From: Geomobilibacter sp964431365
GTDB lineage: Bacteria; Desulfobacterota; Desulfuromonadia; Geobacterales; DSM-12255
Assembly: GCA_964431365.1 (NCBI GenBank)
Contig: CAYSJJ010000052.1
Span: 1 to 31,147 of the forward strand
Reading direction: 5' to 3'
Length of the DNA stretch: 31,147 nucleotides
The translations under genes and the position numbers were made by a program. The notes beneath the pieces were generated by a model. The model worked only from the letters and a program-made list of their open reading frames with translations. It ran no database searches and was not told the DNA's origin. Positions 23,666-31,147 of the stretch are shown here, in pieces. Position 1 is the stretch's first letter, and each line of letters begins with the position of its first letter.

Positions 23666-24442
23666 GTGTCGGAGCGTGAGGAGCTGCTGGAGGAGTTGCG
23701 GTGTCTGCGGGAGTATGTGGCTGAACTGGCGGCGAGCGGGATGGAGCTGATCCCCCTCGATGCGGCCGATCCCGCCGCGGTGTCGCCGGAGCAGGCCACG
23801 GAGCCGGCTGTTGTCCCGGTGGCTGCCGAGTCGGCGCCGGCCTATGCTCCGTCCGCTGAGCCCGCAGAAGAGAAGCCGGAACCGCTGGAAGAGATCCGAC
23901 TCGCCCTCGGCGAGTGCCGGCGCTGCCGGCTCGGCAACGGGCGGACCCGCCTGGTTTTCGGCAGCGGCAACCCGCGGGCCAGGCTCCTCTTTGTCGGCGA
24001 GGCGCCCGGGGAGGAGGATGCCCGGCAGGGGGAGCCCTTCGTCGACGAGGCCGGCCAGCTCCTGACCAAGATCATCCAGGCCATGGGGTTCAGCCGCGAC
24101 GACGTCTACATCTGCAACGTCCTCAAGTGCCGGGTGCCGGAGGAGCAGCATCCTCAGCAGGACGAGGTCGAAGAGTGTCTGCCGTTCCTGCTCCGGCAGG
24201 TACGGGCGGTCGCCCCGGACGCGATCGTGGCGCTCGGCACCTTTGCTGCCCATGCCCTGCTCGGGAGCAAGGAGCCGATCTCAAAGCTGCGGGGGCATTT
24301 CCACGACTACCACGGCATCCCCCTCATGCCGACCTTCCATCCCGGCTTTCTCCTGCGCAACCCGGGCATGAAGCGGGAGGTCTGGGAGGACATGAAGCAG
24401 GTGATGAAACGCTTGGGGGTAGAGGCGCCGCACAAGGGGTAG
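23666..24442 (+). CDS. Family 4 uracil-DNA glycosylase with iron-sulfur cluster
   Basis: This 258-residue enzyme removes uracil from DNA. After an acidic, Ala/Pro-rich N-terminal tail of about 75 residues, the family 4 core begins with Cys84-x2-Cys87. Motif A is GEAPGEEDARQGEPF, though the usual FVG-AG is FVDEAG here. Cys150, Cys154 and Cys171 follow, giving the cysteines needed for a 4Fe-4S cluster, and motif HPGFLLRNP ends the core. The GTG start has AAAGGAG seven bases upstream. It converges on the sensor kinase gene with a 9-base gap. The EndoQ-helicase fusion gene nearby suggests a local cluster for repair of deaminated bases. Confidence 0.9.
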   Translation: MSEREELLEELRCLREYVAELAASGMELIPLDAADPAAVSPEQATEPAVVPVAAESAPAYAPSAEPAEEKPEPLEEIRLALGECRRCRLGNGRTRLVFGSGNPRARLLFVGEAPGEEDARQGEPFVDEAGQLLTKIIQAMGFSRDDVYICNVLKCRVPEEQHPQQDEVEECLPFLLRQVRAVAPDAIVALGTFAAHALLGSKEPISKLRGHFHDYHGIPLMPTFHPGFLLRNPGMKREVWEDMKQVMKRLGVEAPHKG

Positions 24443-24451
24443 CGCCCGGCC

Positions 24452-27400
24452 TCACTCCACCCTCTTCCCCAGTACCCGGGCCAGTTCGGAGGTCATGGCC
24501 TGCATGGTGTAGGGCTTCACGACGACGCCCGAGAAGCCGAACTGGAGATAGTCCGCGACAACGGCGTCGCCGGAATAGCCGCTGGAGACGATTATCGGCA
24601 CCTCACGGTCACGCTCCCTGATCTCGGCCGCTGCCTCCCGTCCCCCCATGCCGCCCGGAATGGTAAGATCGAGGATCAGGGCGGCATAGGGGCGACCCTC
24701 CGCCAGCGCTCCCCTCTGCATGGCAACCGCTTCCCGCCCGTCCGCGCAGACATCCACCGCGTATCCCAGCTCTTCCAGCATCGTGACCGCCAGCGTTCGG
24801 ATGATCTCTTCGTCATCCATGACCAGAATCCGACCGTTACCCGTCAACGGGGAGGGGACGGCGTCCTTCTCTTTTCCCGGCGGAGCCACGGCTTCCGCGG
24901 CGGGAAGGAGGAGGGTGAAACTGCTTCCGTCGCCGGGGAGGGATGAGGCGGTTACCATCCCGCCATGCCGTTTGACGATGGAGTAGACCGAGGCCAGCCC
25001 CAGGCCGCTCCCCTCGGATTTTGTGGTGAAATAGGGGTCGAAGACCTTCGGGAGGTGCTCGGCCGAAATGCCGCATCCCTGGTCGGTGACCACGATCCTG
25101 ACATACCTTCCGGGCTGAACGGCATACTGGTTTCCTGCCTGCAGCAGCCGGTTCTCCATGACGAGCGTGACGGTCCCCCCTTCCGGCATGGCCTGCTTGG
25201 CATTGATCAGGAGGTTGTTGAACACCTGGCTCATCTGGCCGGGATCGGCATCGATCCACCAGATGTCAGGCGGCGCATCAACGACCCCCTTCACGTTGGC
25301 CCCCCTCAGGGCGAAGGCGAGGGATTCCTCGATGATCCGTTTCGTGTCGACGGCCTGTCGCACCGGCTCCCCTCCCCGGGCGAAGGTCAGGAGCTGCTGG
25401 GTCAGCTCGCCGGCACGCCTGGTTGCCTTCTCGCACTCTGTCAGGCAACGGGCCGCCTTGTGCCCCTCCCCGATCAGCATGCCGGCCAGGGAGATATTCC
25501 CCAAGATGCCGGTGAGGATGTTGTTGAAGTCGTGGGCGATGCCGCCGGCCAGTACCCCCAGTGACTCCAGCTTCTGGCCGCGGACCAGCTCCGCCTCCAG
25601 CCGTTTGCGGTCGGTGATGTCCCGGGCCAGCACCTGCATGGCCGGCTCCCCGTGATAGGTAAGGGGGGTTGCCACCACCTCCACCGCCACCACGGAACCG
25701 TCCAGGCGTACGAACAGCTCCTCCAGCGGCGGGACGGACTCTCCTGAAATCTCGGCCATTCTGATCCGTTTGGAGACCTCTGCGCGGTACTCCGGGTGCA
25801 CCATCTCCAGGACCGGCCTGCCGATCAGTTCGTCGGGGGACGCCACCCCCAGCAGACGGCAGCAGGCGGGGTTGGCAAAGACGATACGCCCCTCCCGTTG
25901 CACGAAAATGGCGTAGGGTGATAGCTCCACCAGTTTCCGGTAGCGCATCTCGCTCTCCCTGAGCGACTCCTCCGCCTGGCGCGTCTTCGTGATGTCCCGG
26001 GAGATCCCCAGGACCCCGATCAGGTTCCCCCGACCGTCCCGCATGGGGGTCTTGATCGTCTCCAGGAGCTCCCTGTGCCCGTCGTCGGCAAAGGTGACCC
26101 ACTCCTCGTTGATGCTCGGCCCTCCGGCCTCGATCGCCTTGCGGTCGTTGGCGCGAAAAGAATCGGCCAGCTCCCTCTCCACGAAGTCGTAGTCGGTCCT
26201 CCCCACGATCTCCGCCTCCGACGCGCCGAAAAAACGTTCGAAGCGGACGTTGCAGGTCAGGTAGACCCCGTCGGGATCCTTCAGCCAGACCAGGTCCGGG
26301 ATGGTCTGCAAGAGCGTGCGGAGCCGCGCCCGCTCATTCTCGAGGGTCTGCTCCGCAACCTTGCGTTCGGTTATGTCCTCGACCACCTCGATGAAACTGC
26401 CAGGCGTACCATGCCCCTCCGCGAGAGGGACGGTGTGTATCCGGACCGAGAAGTGGCTGCCATCATCCCGCACCCCCTCGGTTTCCACCTGCGCGATCCC
26501 TCCTGTCGACGCAGAGACGACGCCGGGACAGTAGGGACAGGTAGCATCACGTTTTTCATACACCTCGTAACAGAGCCGGCCGATGAACCGGTCGGGCTCC
26601 CGTCCGAACCATGACGCAAGGGTGCGGTTGATCATGACGATCCGGTGGTTGCCGTCGATGAGCGAGATGCCGAGCGGAACGTTGTCCACCAGGGTGCGGT
26701 AGCGTTCCTCCCCCGCCGCCAGTTCCGTTGTCCGCCTGGTCACCGCTCGACGAAGCACGAAGTTCCAGACGGCAAGGGCTACGATCAGGAGGGCGGCCCC
26801 GCCAGAGACATAGGCGAAGTACTTCAACGAGGCCGCGGCGCCGAGACCGCTGCCGTACCATTTTCTTTCGATGGCCCGGTATTCTGCCGGGGAGATGGCG
26901 CCAAAGCCGTTTTGGACCAGTTGGAGCCGCGCCTCGTCTCCCTTCCTGACCGCACGATGGAACTCGCCGACGTCCAGCGGCTCGGAGGCCCTGAACTGAT
27001 CGGCTATCCCCAGCTTGTTCAGGAAGTAGAGGGCAGGGGGCTTGTCCACCACGAAGACGTTGACCTTGTGTTCGGAGGCGGCCCGGATGATCGCCTCGTA
27101 GCTGGGAAAGGTGATCAGACGGGTGACGCCGTGGCGCGTCAGCAGATCGATGGCGGCGTCGCCATCCTTCACCGCCACGGGAAAATCCTTGAGCGAGGCG
27201 GCATCGGTGATGCCGGAAATGTCCCTCTGGAAGTAGACCGGGACCTCGATCTTCTGGTACGGTGGGGTGAAGTCCAGGAGCTTGAGCCGCTGGTCGGTCT
27301 TGAAGATCGTGTCGATGACGTCGAACTCCCCCGCCTCCATGCGGCGCAACGCCTCGCCCCACTCCATGGCGGAGAGTTCGATCCGGACGCCGCTCTTCTG

Positions 27401-27604
27401 CTCCCAGAGCCGCCACTGGTCCACCAGTATCCCCTGCAGCTTCCCGCTGGCGTCGAGAAAGGCGAAGGGGGGGTAGTTGTTGTCCATGACGACCCTGATG
27501 GGGCGTTGCCGCGGCTGTTCGGCAAGGACCGGCAGGCTCCAGGCCAGGAGCGCGAGGAGCATGATGGTGAAAAAGAAGCGGCGGGAGAGACCCTGAGCGA
27601 CCAT
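24452..27604 (-). CDS. Hybrid sensor histidine kinase with periplasmic solute-binding sensor domain
   Basis: This 1050-residue protein has a signal peptide (about 1-29), a periplasmic SBP_bac_3 ligand-binding domain (about 35-260, with VMDNNYPPFAFLD), a membrane helix (about 266-286), three PAS domains (starting near 302, 431 and 553), HisKA with His691 in GGIAHDFNNIL, a HATPase (from about 780, with GLGLASVYSIVKRHGG), and a C-terminal receiver (from about 924) with Asp979 in LILDLTIPGG. It should sense a small amino-acid-like ligand and pass phosphate to its own receiver. The first PAS has a CPYCPG motif (Cys356, Cys359). I start at ATG 27604 with GGGGAA upstream; 27643 would add 13 residues before the signal. 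Confidence 0.93.
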   Translation of the reverse strand: MVAQGLSRRFFFTIMLLALLAWSLPVLAEQPRQRPIRVVMDNNYPPFAFLDASGKLQGILVDQWRLWEQKSGVRIELSAMEWGEALRRMEAGEFDVIDTIFKTDQRLKLLDFTPPYQKIEVPVYFQRDISGITDAASLKDFPVAVKDGDAAIDLLTRHGVTRLITFPSYEAIIRAASEHKVNVFVVDKPPALYFLNKLGIADQFRASEPLDVGEFHRAVRKGDEARLQLVQNGFGAISPAEYRAIERKWYGSGLGAAASLKYFAYVSGGAALLIVALAVWNFVLRRAVTRRTTELAAGEERYRTLVDNVPLGISLIDGNHRIVMINRTLASWFGREPDRFIGRLCYEVYEKRDATCPYCPGVVSASTGGIAQVETEGVRDDGSHFSVRIHTVPLAEGHGTPGSFIEVVEDITERKVAEQTLENERARLRTLLQTIPDLVWLKDPDGVYLTCNVRFERFFGASEAEIVGRTDYDFVERELADSFRANDRKAIEAGGPSINEEWVTFADDGHRELLETIKTPMRDGRGNLIGVLGISRDITKTRQAEESLRESEMRYRKLVELSPYAIFVQREGRIVFANPACCRLLGVASPDELIGRPVLEMVHPEYRAEVSKRIRMAEISGESVPPLEELFVRLDGSVVAVEVVATPLTYHGEPAMQVLARDITDRKRLEAELVRGQKLESLGVLAGGIAHDFNNILTGILGNISLAGMLIGEGHKAARCLTECEKATRRAGELTQQLLTFARGGEPVRQAVDTKRIIEESLAFALRGANVKGVVDAPPDIWWIDADPGQMSQVFNNLLINAKQAMPEGGTVTLVMENRLLQAGNQYAVQPGRYVRIVVTDQGCGISAEHLPKVFDPYFTTKSEGSGLGLASVYSIVKRHGGMVTASSLPGDGSSFTLLLPAAEAVAPPGKEKDAVPSPLTGNGRILVMDDEEIIRTLAVTMLEELGYAVDVCADGREAVAMQRGALAEGRPYAALILDLTIPGGMGGREAAAEIRERDREVPIIVSSGYSGDAVVADYLQFGFSGVVVKPYTMQAMTSELARVLGKRVE

Positions 27605-27752
27605 GTTTTCCCCGGACGTGAAATGGTGACGTGGCAGCTCCATGACCCGCTGCCTCGGTTGATGACTATATGATTTTTAAAGGGAAAAGGTCAATCGGAC
27701 TTTTCCGCCGCCGGAGCCGGCCGACCGCAGTTGGCCACGGCGGAGTTCCCGG

Positions 27753-27780
27753 TTGACAAGATGCAAATCTCACGTACCAT
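27753..27780 (+). promoter_or_regulatory. Candidate promoter of the EndoQ-helicase gene
   Basis: A perfect TTGACA (27753-27758), 16 bases and TACCAT (27775-27780) lie 58 bases ahead of the chosen start codon. Confidence 0.5.
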
Positions 27781-27837
27781 GGCGCCGTAGGACAACGCAG
27801 GGGCGAGATCCGCCCCCGAGTAGAGGTGAGACACACC

Positions 27838-30800
27838 GTGGAGTACATCGCCGATCTGCATATCCATTCACCCTTTTCCCGGGCTACCAGCAGGGAGAGC
27901 ACCCTGGCCGGCCTGGCCGCCTGGGCGCGGATCAAGGGGATACAGGTCGTCGGCACCGGCGACTTCACCCATCCCGGCTGGCTCAAGTGCCTGAAGGAGG
28001 AGCTGGTGCCGGCCGAGCCGGGACTGTTCCGCCTGAAGGACGAGACGCGGCTCGCCTCCCCGCTGCCGGGGGTAGCGCTCCCTGACGGGCCGGTCCGTTT
28101 TCTCCTCACCGCCGAGGTGAGCAGCATCTACAAGCGTCTCGGCCAGGTGCGCAAAGTCCATAACCTCCTCTACGTCCCGGATTTCGCCTCGGCCGAGCGG
28201 ATCAACGCCAGGCTCGCCGCCATCGGCAACATCGAGTCGGACGGCCGGCCGATCCTGGGGCTCGACAGCCGGGACCTTCTGGAGATCCTCCTGGAGCAGG
28301 CGCCGGAGGGGTTCCTGGTGCCGGCCCACATCTGGACCCCCTGGTTCTCCCTGTTCGGCTCCAAGTCCGGCTTCGACGTCATCGACGACTGCTACGGCGA
28401 CCTGACCGGGCACGTCTTCGCCCTGGAGACCGGCCTCTCCTCCGACCCGGAGATGAACCGGCTGATCTCGGCCCTGGACCGCTACAGCCTCATCTCCAAC
28501 TCCGACTGCCACTCCCCCCAGAAGCTCGGCCGCGAGGCGAACCTCTTCAGCACGGAGCTCAGCTTCCATGCCCTGCGCGACGCCATCAAAGGGAACCGGC
28601 GCGAGACCTTCCGCGGCACTGTCGAGTTCTTCCCGGAGGAGGGGAAGTACCATTTCGACGGCCACCGAGCCTGCAACGTCTGCCTCGACCCCCATGAAAC
28701 GCGGCGGCTCGGGCTTCTCTGCCCGGTCTGCGGCCGGCCGCTCACCGTCGGGGTCCATCACCGCGTCATGGAACTGGCCGACCGGGAGGCGCCCCTCTAC
28801 GGACCGGACGCCCCTCTTTTTTACAGCCTGATCCCGCTCCCGGAGGTGGTCGGCGAACTGCTCGGCGTCGGCCCCGCCTCCAAGGAGGTGATGCACCAGT
28901 ACGCCCGGATCATCGCCCGCTTCGGCTCCGAGTTCAACCTCCTCCTCAAGGCCCCGCTGGACGAGATCGCCGACCACGCCCCGCTCCTTTCCGAGGCGGT
29001 CAGCCGCATCCGGGCCAGCCGGGTGATCCGCCAGCCGGGGTACGACGGCGAGTTCGGGGTGATCAGGGTCTTCGAGGAAGGGGAACGGGAACGGCTGGCC
29101 GGCCAGGGGAACCTCTTCGGCGACAGCGCGCCGCGCCGGGGGAGGAAGAAGAAGGAGCCCGCCGGGCCGCTGCCGCCGCTGGCCGCCCGGAAGGGCGGGG
29201 CCGCTCCCTCCGCGCCGACGGCCGCGGGGCCGAACCCGGAGCAGGAAGAGGCGATCCGCTGCGAAGGGGAAAAGATCCTCGTCGCCGCCGGCCCCGGCAC
29301 CGGCAAGACCTACACCCTGGTGCAGCGCCTGGCCGCGCTCCTGGAGCAGGGGGGCGACCCGACCCGGATCTGCGCCATCACCTTCACCACCAGGGCCGCC
29401 GACGAGTTGCGCGCCCGGCTGGTGGCCAGCGTCGGGACGGCCGGGGGAGAACTCTTCGTCGGCACCTTTCACCGCTTCTGCCTCGACTGGCTGAAGCGGG
29501 GGGCGCCGGAGCTGACCGTGGTCGGGCCGGAGAGCCGGCAGCGGATACTGAAGCGGATCTTCCCGGAGCTGGGCGCCACGAGGCGGGAGGCCATCGCCGC
29601 GGAGATCGCCGATCATCTCGAACTCTCCGGCACCGGCAGTGCGCCGGCCGAGACGCCTGAGCCGGTGAGCCGCTACCTGGCGGAACTGGCGCGGCTGAAG
29701 GCCATCGACCTGGACGGGGTCATCCCCACCTTTGTCGGCCGGCTCTCCGCCGACCCCTCCCTTCTGCGGCAGGTGACGGCGACCGTCGGCCACCTCTTCG
29801 TGGACGAGTTCCAGGACCTGAACGCCAGCCAGTACGCGCTGGTGGAGCTCCTCTCTGCCACGGCGAGGCTCTTCGCCATCGGCGACCCGGACCAGGCGAT
29901 CTACGGCTTTCGCGGGAGCGACCTGAACTTCTTCTTCCGCCTGGCCGACCGCCCCGAGACCCGGCGGCTTTCGCTCGTCCGCAACTACCGCTCCGCGCCG
30001 GTCATCGTCGAGGCCGCAACGGAGGTCATCGGTCACAACAGCCGGCGAAGCGAGCTGCCGCTCACCGCCCATCTGGCCGGGCCGGGCGCCATCGAGCGGT
30101 ACGAGGCGGCGACGCCGGCCGCGGAGGCCGAGTTCATGGTCCGCCGGATCGAGGAGCTGATGGGGGGGGTGGAGAGCTTCTCCCTCAACACCGGCCGTGG
30201 CGGCGACCAGGGGAGGGGGAGGAGCTTCGGCGACTTCGCCATCCTCTGCCGGCTCGGCAAGCAGGCGGAGGAGATCGGCCAGGCCCTGGAGCGGCGCGGC
30301 ATCCCGTTCCAGCAAGTGGGTGCCACCCCCTTCTTCATGGCCCCGGCCGTGAGGCCCCTGTACCGTTTCGTCCAGGCGGCCGCCGGGACGGACGTCATCG
30401 CCGACTGGCTCCTCCTGGCCGCGTCCCTCCCGGGGATCGGCAGCGCCACGGTGGATCACCTGGAGGCGTCGCTGCCGATCAGCGGCGACTTCTTTGCGCT
30501 GCTGACAAGGATCGAAACGCCCCCGGCGGCCCGGAGCGCCCTGGTCGGTCTGCGCCGTTCGCTGGAGCGCTTCCTCGAAGTAGCGGCAGGGGCCGGGCTT
30601 GGCGCTGCCCTGGCCGGGGCGCTCGATTTTCTCGGCCTGGAACGGGGCGACGGCGCGGAGCGCCTCCTGACCCTCGCCGCCAGCTTCGGCAGCGACCTCT
30701 CCGCCTTTGCCAACCACCTGGCCCAGCTCTCCCTGGCCACGGTCTACGACGAGCGGGCCGAGGCGGTGGCCCTGATGACCATCCACGCCGCCAAGGGGCT

Positions 30801-31086
30801 GGAGTTCCCGGTGGTCTTCCTGGCCGGGGTGGAGGAGGGGCTCCTCCCCTGCACCCTGATGGGGAAGATGGACATCGAGGAGGAGCGCCGACTTTTCTAC
30901 GTCGGCCTCACCCGCGCCAGGGAGCGGCTGCTCCTGACCAGCGCCAGCGTCAGGCCATGGGCCGGCGCCGGGCCGCGCAGTCCCTCCCGCTTCGTCGGGG
31001 AGATCCCGGAGCGGCTCATCACCAGGGGAGACGAGGGGAAAAGAGGGAAGGTTAAGAAGGACGCGGGGCAGCTGGAACTCTTCTGA
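27838..31086 (+). CDS. EndoQ-like PHP endonuclease fused to UvrD/PcrA-type helicase
   Basis: This 1082-residue fusion has an N-terminal EndoQ-type module (about 1-420). All nine PHP metal ligands can be seen: His8, His10, Asp42, His45, Glu93, His108, His164, Asp223 and His225. A zinc site, Cys279-x2-Cys282-x12-Cys295-x2-Cys298, follows. From about 467 comes a complete SF1A helicase: PNPEQEEAIR, Walker A with Lys490, DEFQD at 656-660, GDPDQAIYGFRG, VRNYRS, TIHAAKGLEFP and YVGLTRARER. EndoQ proteins nick DNA 5' of uracil, hypoxanthine or abasic sites. QGNLF (423-427) and terminal QLELF (1078-1082) resemble clamp-binding motifs. GTG 27838 has GAGGTG nine bases ahead; a GTG at 27826 is less likely. 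Confidence 0.92.
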   Translation: MEYIADLHIHSPFSRATSRESTLAGLAAWARIKGIQVVGTGDFTHPGWLKCLKEELVPAEPGLFRLKDETRLASPLPGVALPDGPVRFLLTAEVSSIYKRLGQVRKVHNLLYVPDFASAERINARLAAIGNIESDGRPILGLDSRDLLEILLEQAPEGFLVPAHIWTPWFSLFGSKSGFDVIDDCYGDLTGHVFALETGLSSDPEMNRLISALDRYSLISNSDCHSPQKLGREANLFSTELSFHALRDAIKGNRRETFRGTVEFFPEEGKYHFDGHRACNVCLDPHETRRLGLLCPVCGRPLTVGVHHRVMELADREAPLYGPDAPLFYSLIPLPEVVGELLGVGPASKEVMHQYARIIARFGSEFNLLLKAPLDEIADHAPLLSEAVSRIRASRVIRQPGYDGEFGVIRVFEEGERERLAGQGNLFGDSAPRRGRKKKEPAGPLPPLAARKGGAAPSAPTAAGPNPEQEEAIRCEGEKILVAAGPGTGKTYTLVQRLAALLEQGGDPTRICAITFTTRAADELRARLVASVGTAGGELFVGTFHRFCLDWLKRGAPELTVVGPESRQRILKRIFPELGATRREAIAAEIADHLELSGTGSAPAETPEPVSRYLAELARLKAIDLDGVIPTFVGRLSADPSLLRQVTATVGHLFVDEFQDLNASQYALVELLSATARLFAIGDPDQAIYGFRGSDLNFFFRLADRPETRRLSLVRNYRSAPVIVEAATEVIGHNSRRSELPLTAHLAGPGAIERYEAATPAAEAEFMVRRIEELMGGVESFSLNTGRGGDQGRGRSFGDFAILCRLGKQAEEIGQALERRGIPFQQVGATPFFMAPAVRPLYRFVQAAAGTDVIADWLLLAASLPGIGSATVDHLEASLPISGDFFALLTRIETPPAARSALVGLRRSLERFLEVAAGAGLGAALAGALDFLGLERGDGAERLLTLAASFGSDLSAFANHLAQLSLATVYDERAEAVALMTIHAAKGLEFPVVFLAGVEEGLLPCTLMGKMDIEEERRLFYVGLTRARERLLLTSASVRPWAGAGPRSPSRFVGEIPERLITRGDEGKRGKVKKDAGQLELF

Positions 31087-31147
31087 CAGGTCGCTGAAAA
31101 ATAGCCATCTCGCCGCCGTCCTCGCAAGCTCCTCGGTGCGGCGTAGC
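31087..31147. repeat. Second copy of the dispersed repeat, inverted and cut by the window end
   Basis: From just after the helicase stop codon the sequence is a near match to the reverse complement of the right half of the element at 11673-11816, including the CGCTGAAAAA tip and the GCCATCTCGCCGCCGTCCTC core. It is cut at the last base, so its full length is unknown. Confidence 0.8.

Noticed and set aside
27868..30786. A 972-codon open frame on the minus strand opposite the EndoQ-helicase gene
   Set aside because: It is the antisense shadow of a high-GC gene with all helicase motifs in the plus strand. It has low-complexity Gly/Arg/Glu content and no domain or ribosome site.

Overview
The window looks like chromosome of a Geobacter-type bacterium (Geobacterales, Desulfuromonadota). 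Reasons: the citrate synthase is of the eukaryote-like type known from Geobacteraceae; the DNA is GC-rich; two-component signalling genes are abundant; and family-typical neighbours are present (AMMECR1-domain protein, EndoQ-helicase fusion, YhaM-type HD protein). No IS element, prophage, CRISPR array, tRNA or rRNA was found. This is mostly core chromosome with several short repeats between genes.

Region 1 (1-6922) is carbon metabolism. It holds an acyl-CoA synthetase, a short PrmA-like methyltransferase facing it, a tiny membrane protein whose end overlaps an M24 aminopeptidase-like gene, citrate synthase (gltA) with an elaborate leader, an AMMECR1-domain gene and a 72-residue Ala/Pro-rich lipoprotein. 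Three intergenic sites share the 10-mer TGTATACAGT. One lies directly downstream of the likely gltA promoter and is joined to a perfect dyad, as expected for a repressor site.

Region 2 (6950-15230) is housekeeping. ndk and rlmN are followed by mtnP, a RluA-type pseudouridine synthase (opposite strand) and a PfkB-family kinase, then a TPR lipoprotein and a RodZ-like gene. The order ndk, rlmN, pilF/pilW-like, rodZ is familiar from gammaproteobacteria; here the middle genes interrupt it. A zinc-ribbon GAF protein, a single-domain response regulator and a universal stress protein follow. Two palindromic repeat elements sit between genes here (8509-8689 and 11673-11816).

Region 3 (15313-23618) starts with a receiver-histidine kinase and a receiver-only protein. 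An FAD-dependent oxidoreductase, a family 2 glycosyltransferase, a YhaM-like HD/OB nuclease, a metallo-beta-lactamase-fold hydrolase, CoaBC and a secreted zinc-dependent phospholipase C-like protein follow. The coaBC stop codon is supplied by a 14-bp tandem repeat.

Region 4 (23666-31147) is the most interesting. A family 4 (Fe-S) uracil-DNA glycosylase lies near a 1082-residue fusion of an EndoQ-like PHP endonuclease, with all nine PHP ligands and a four-cysteine zinc site, to a complete UvrD/PcrA-type helicase. The fusion ends in QLELF, a good match to the bacterial sliding-clamp-binding motif. This suggests one polypeptide that nicks at deaminated bases, unwinds and docks on the replication clamp. 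A 1050-residue hybrid sensor kinase lies between the two repair genes on the other strand. The window ends inside a second copy of the repeat found at 11673-11816.
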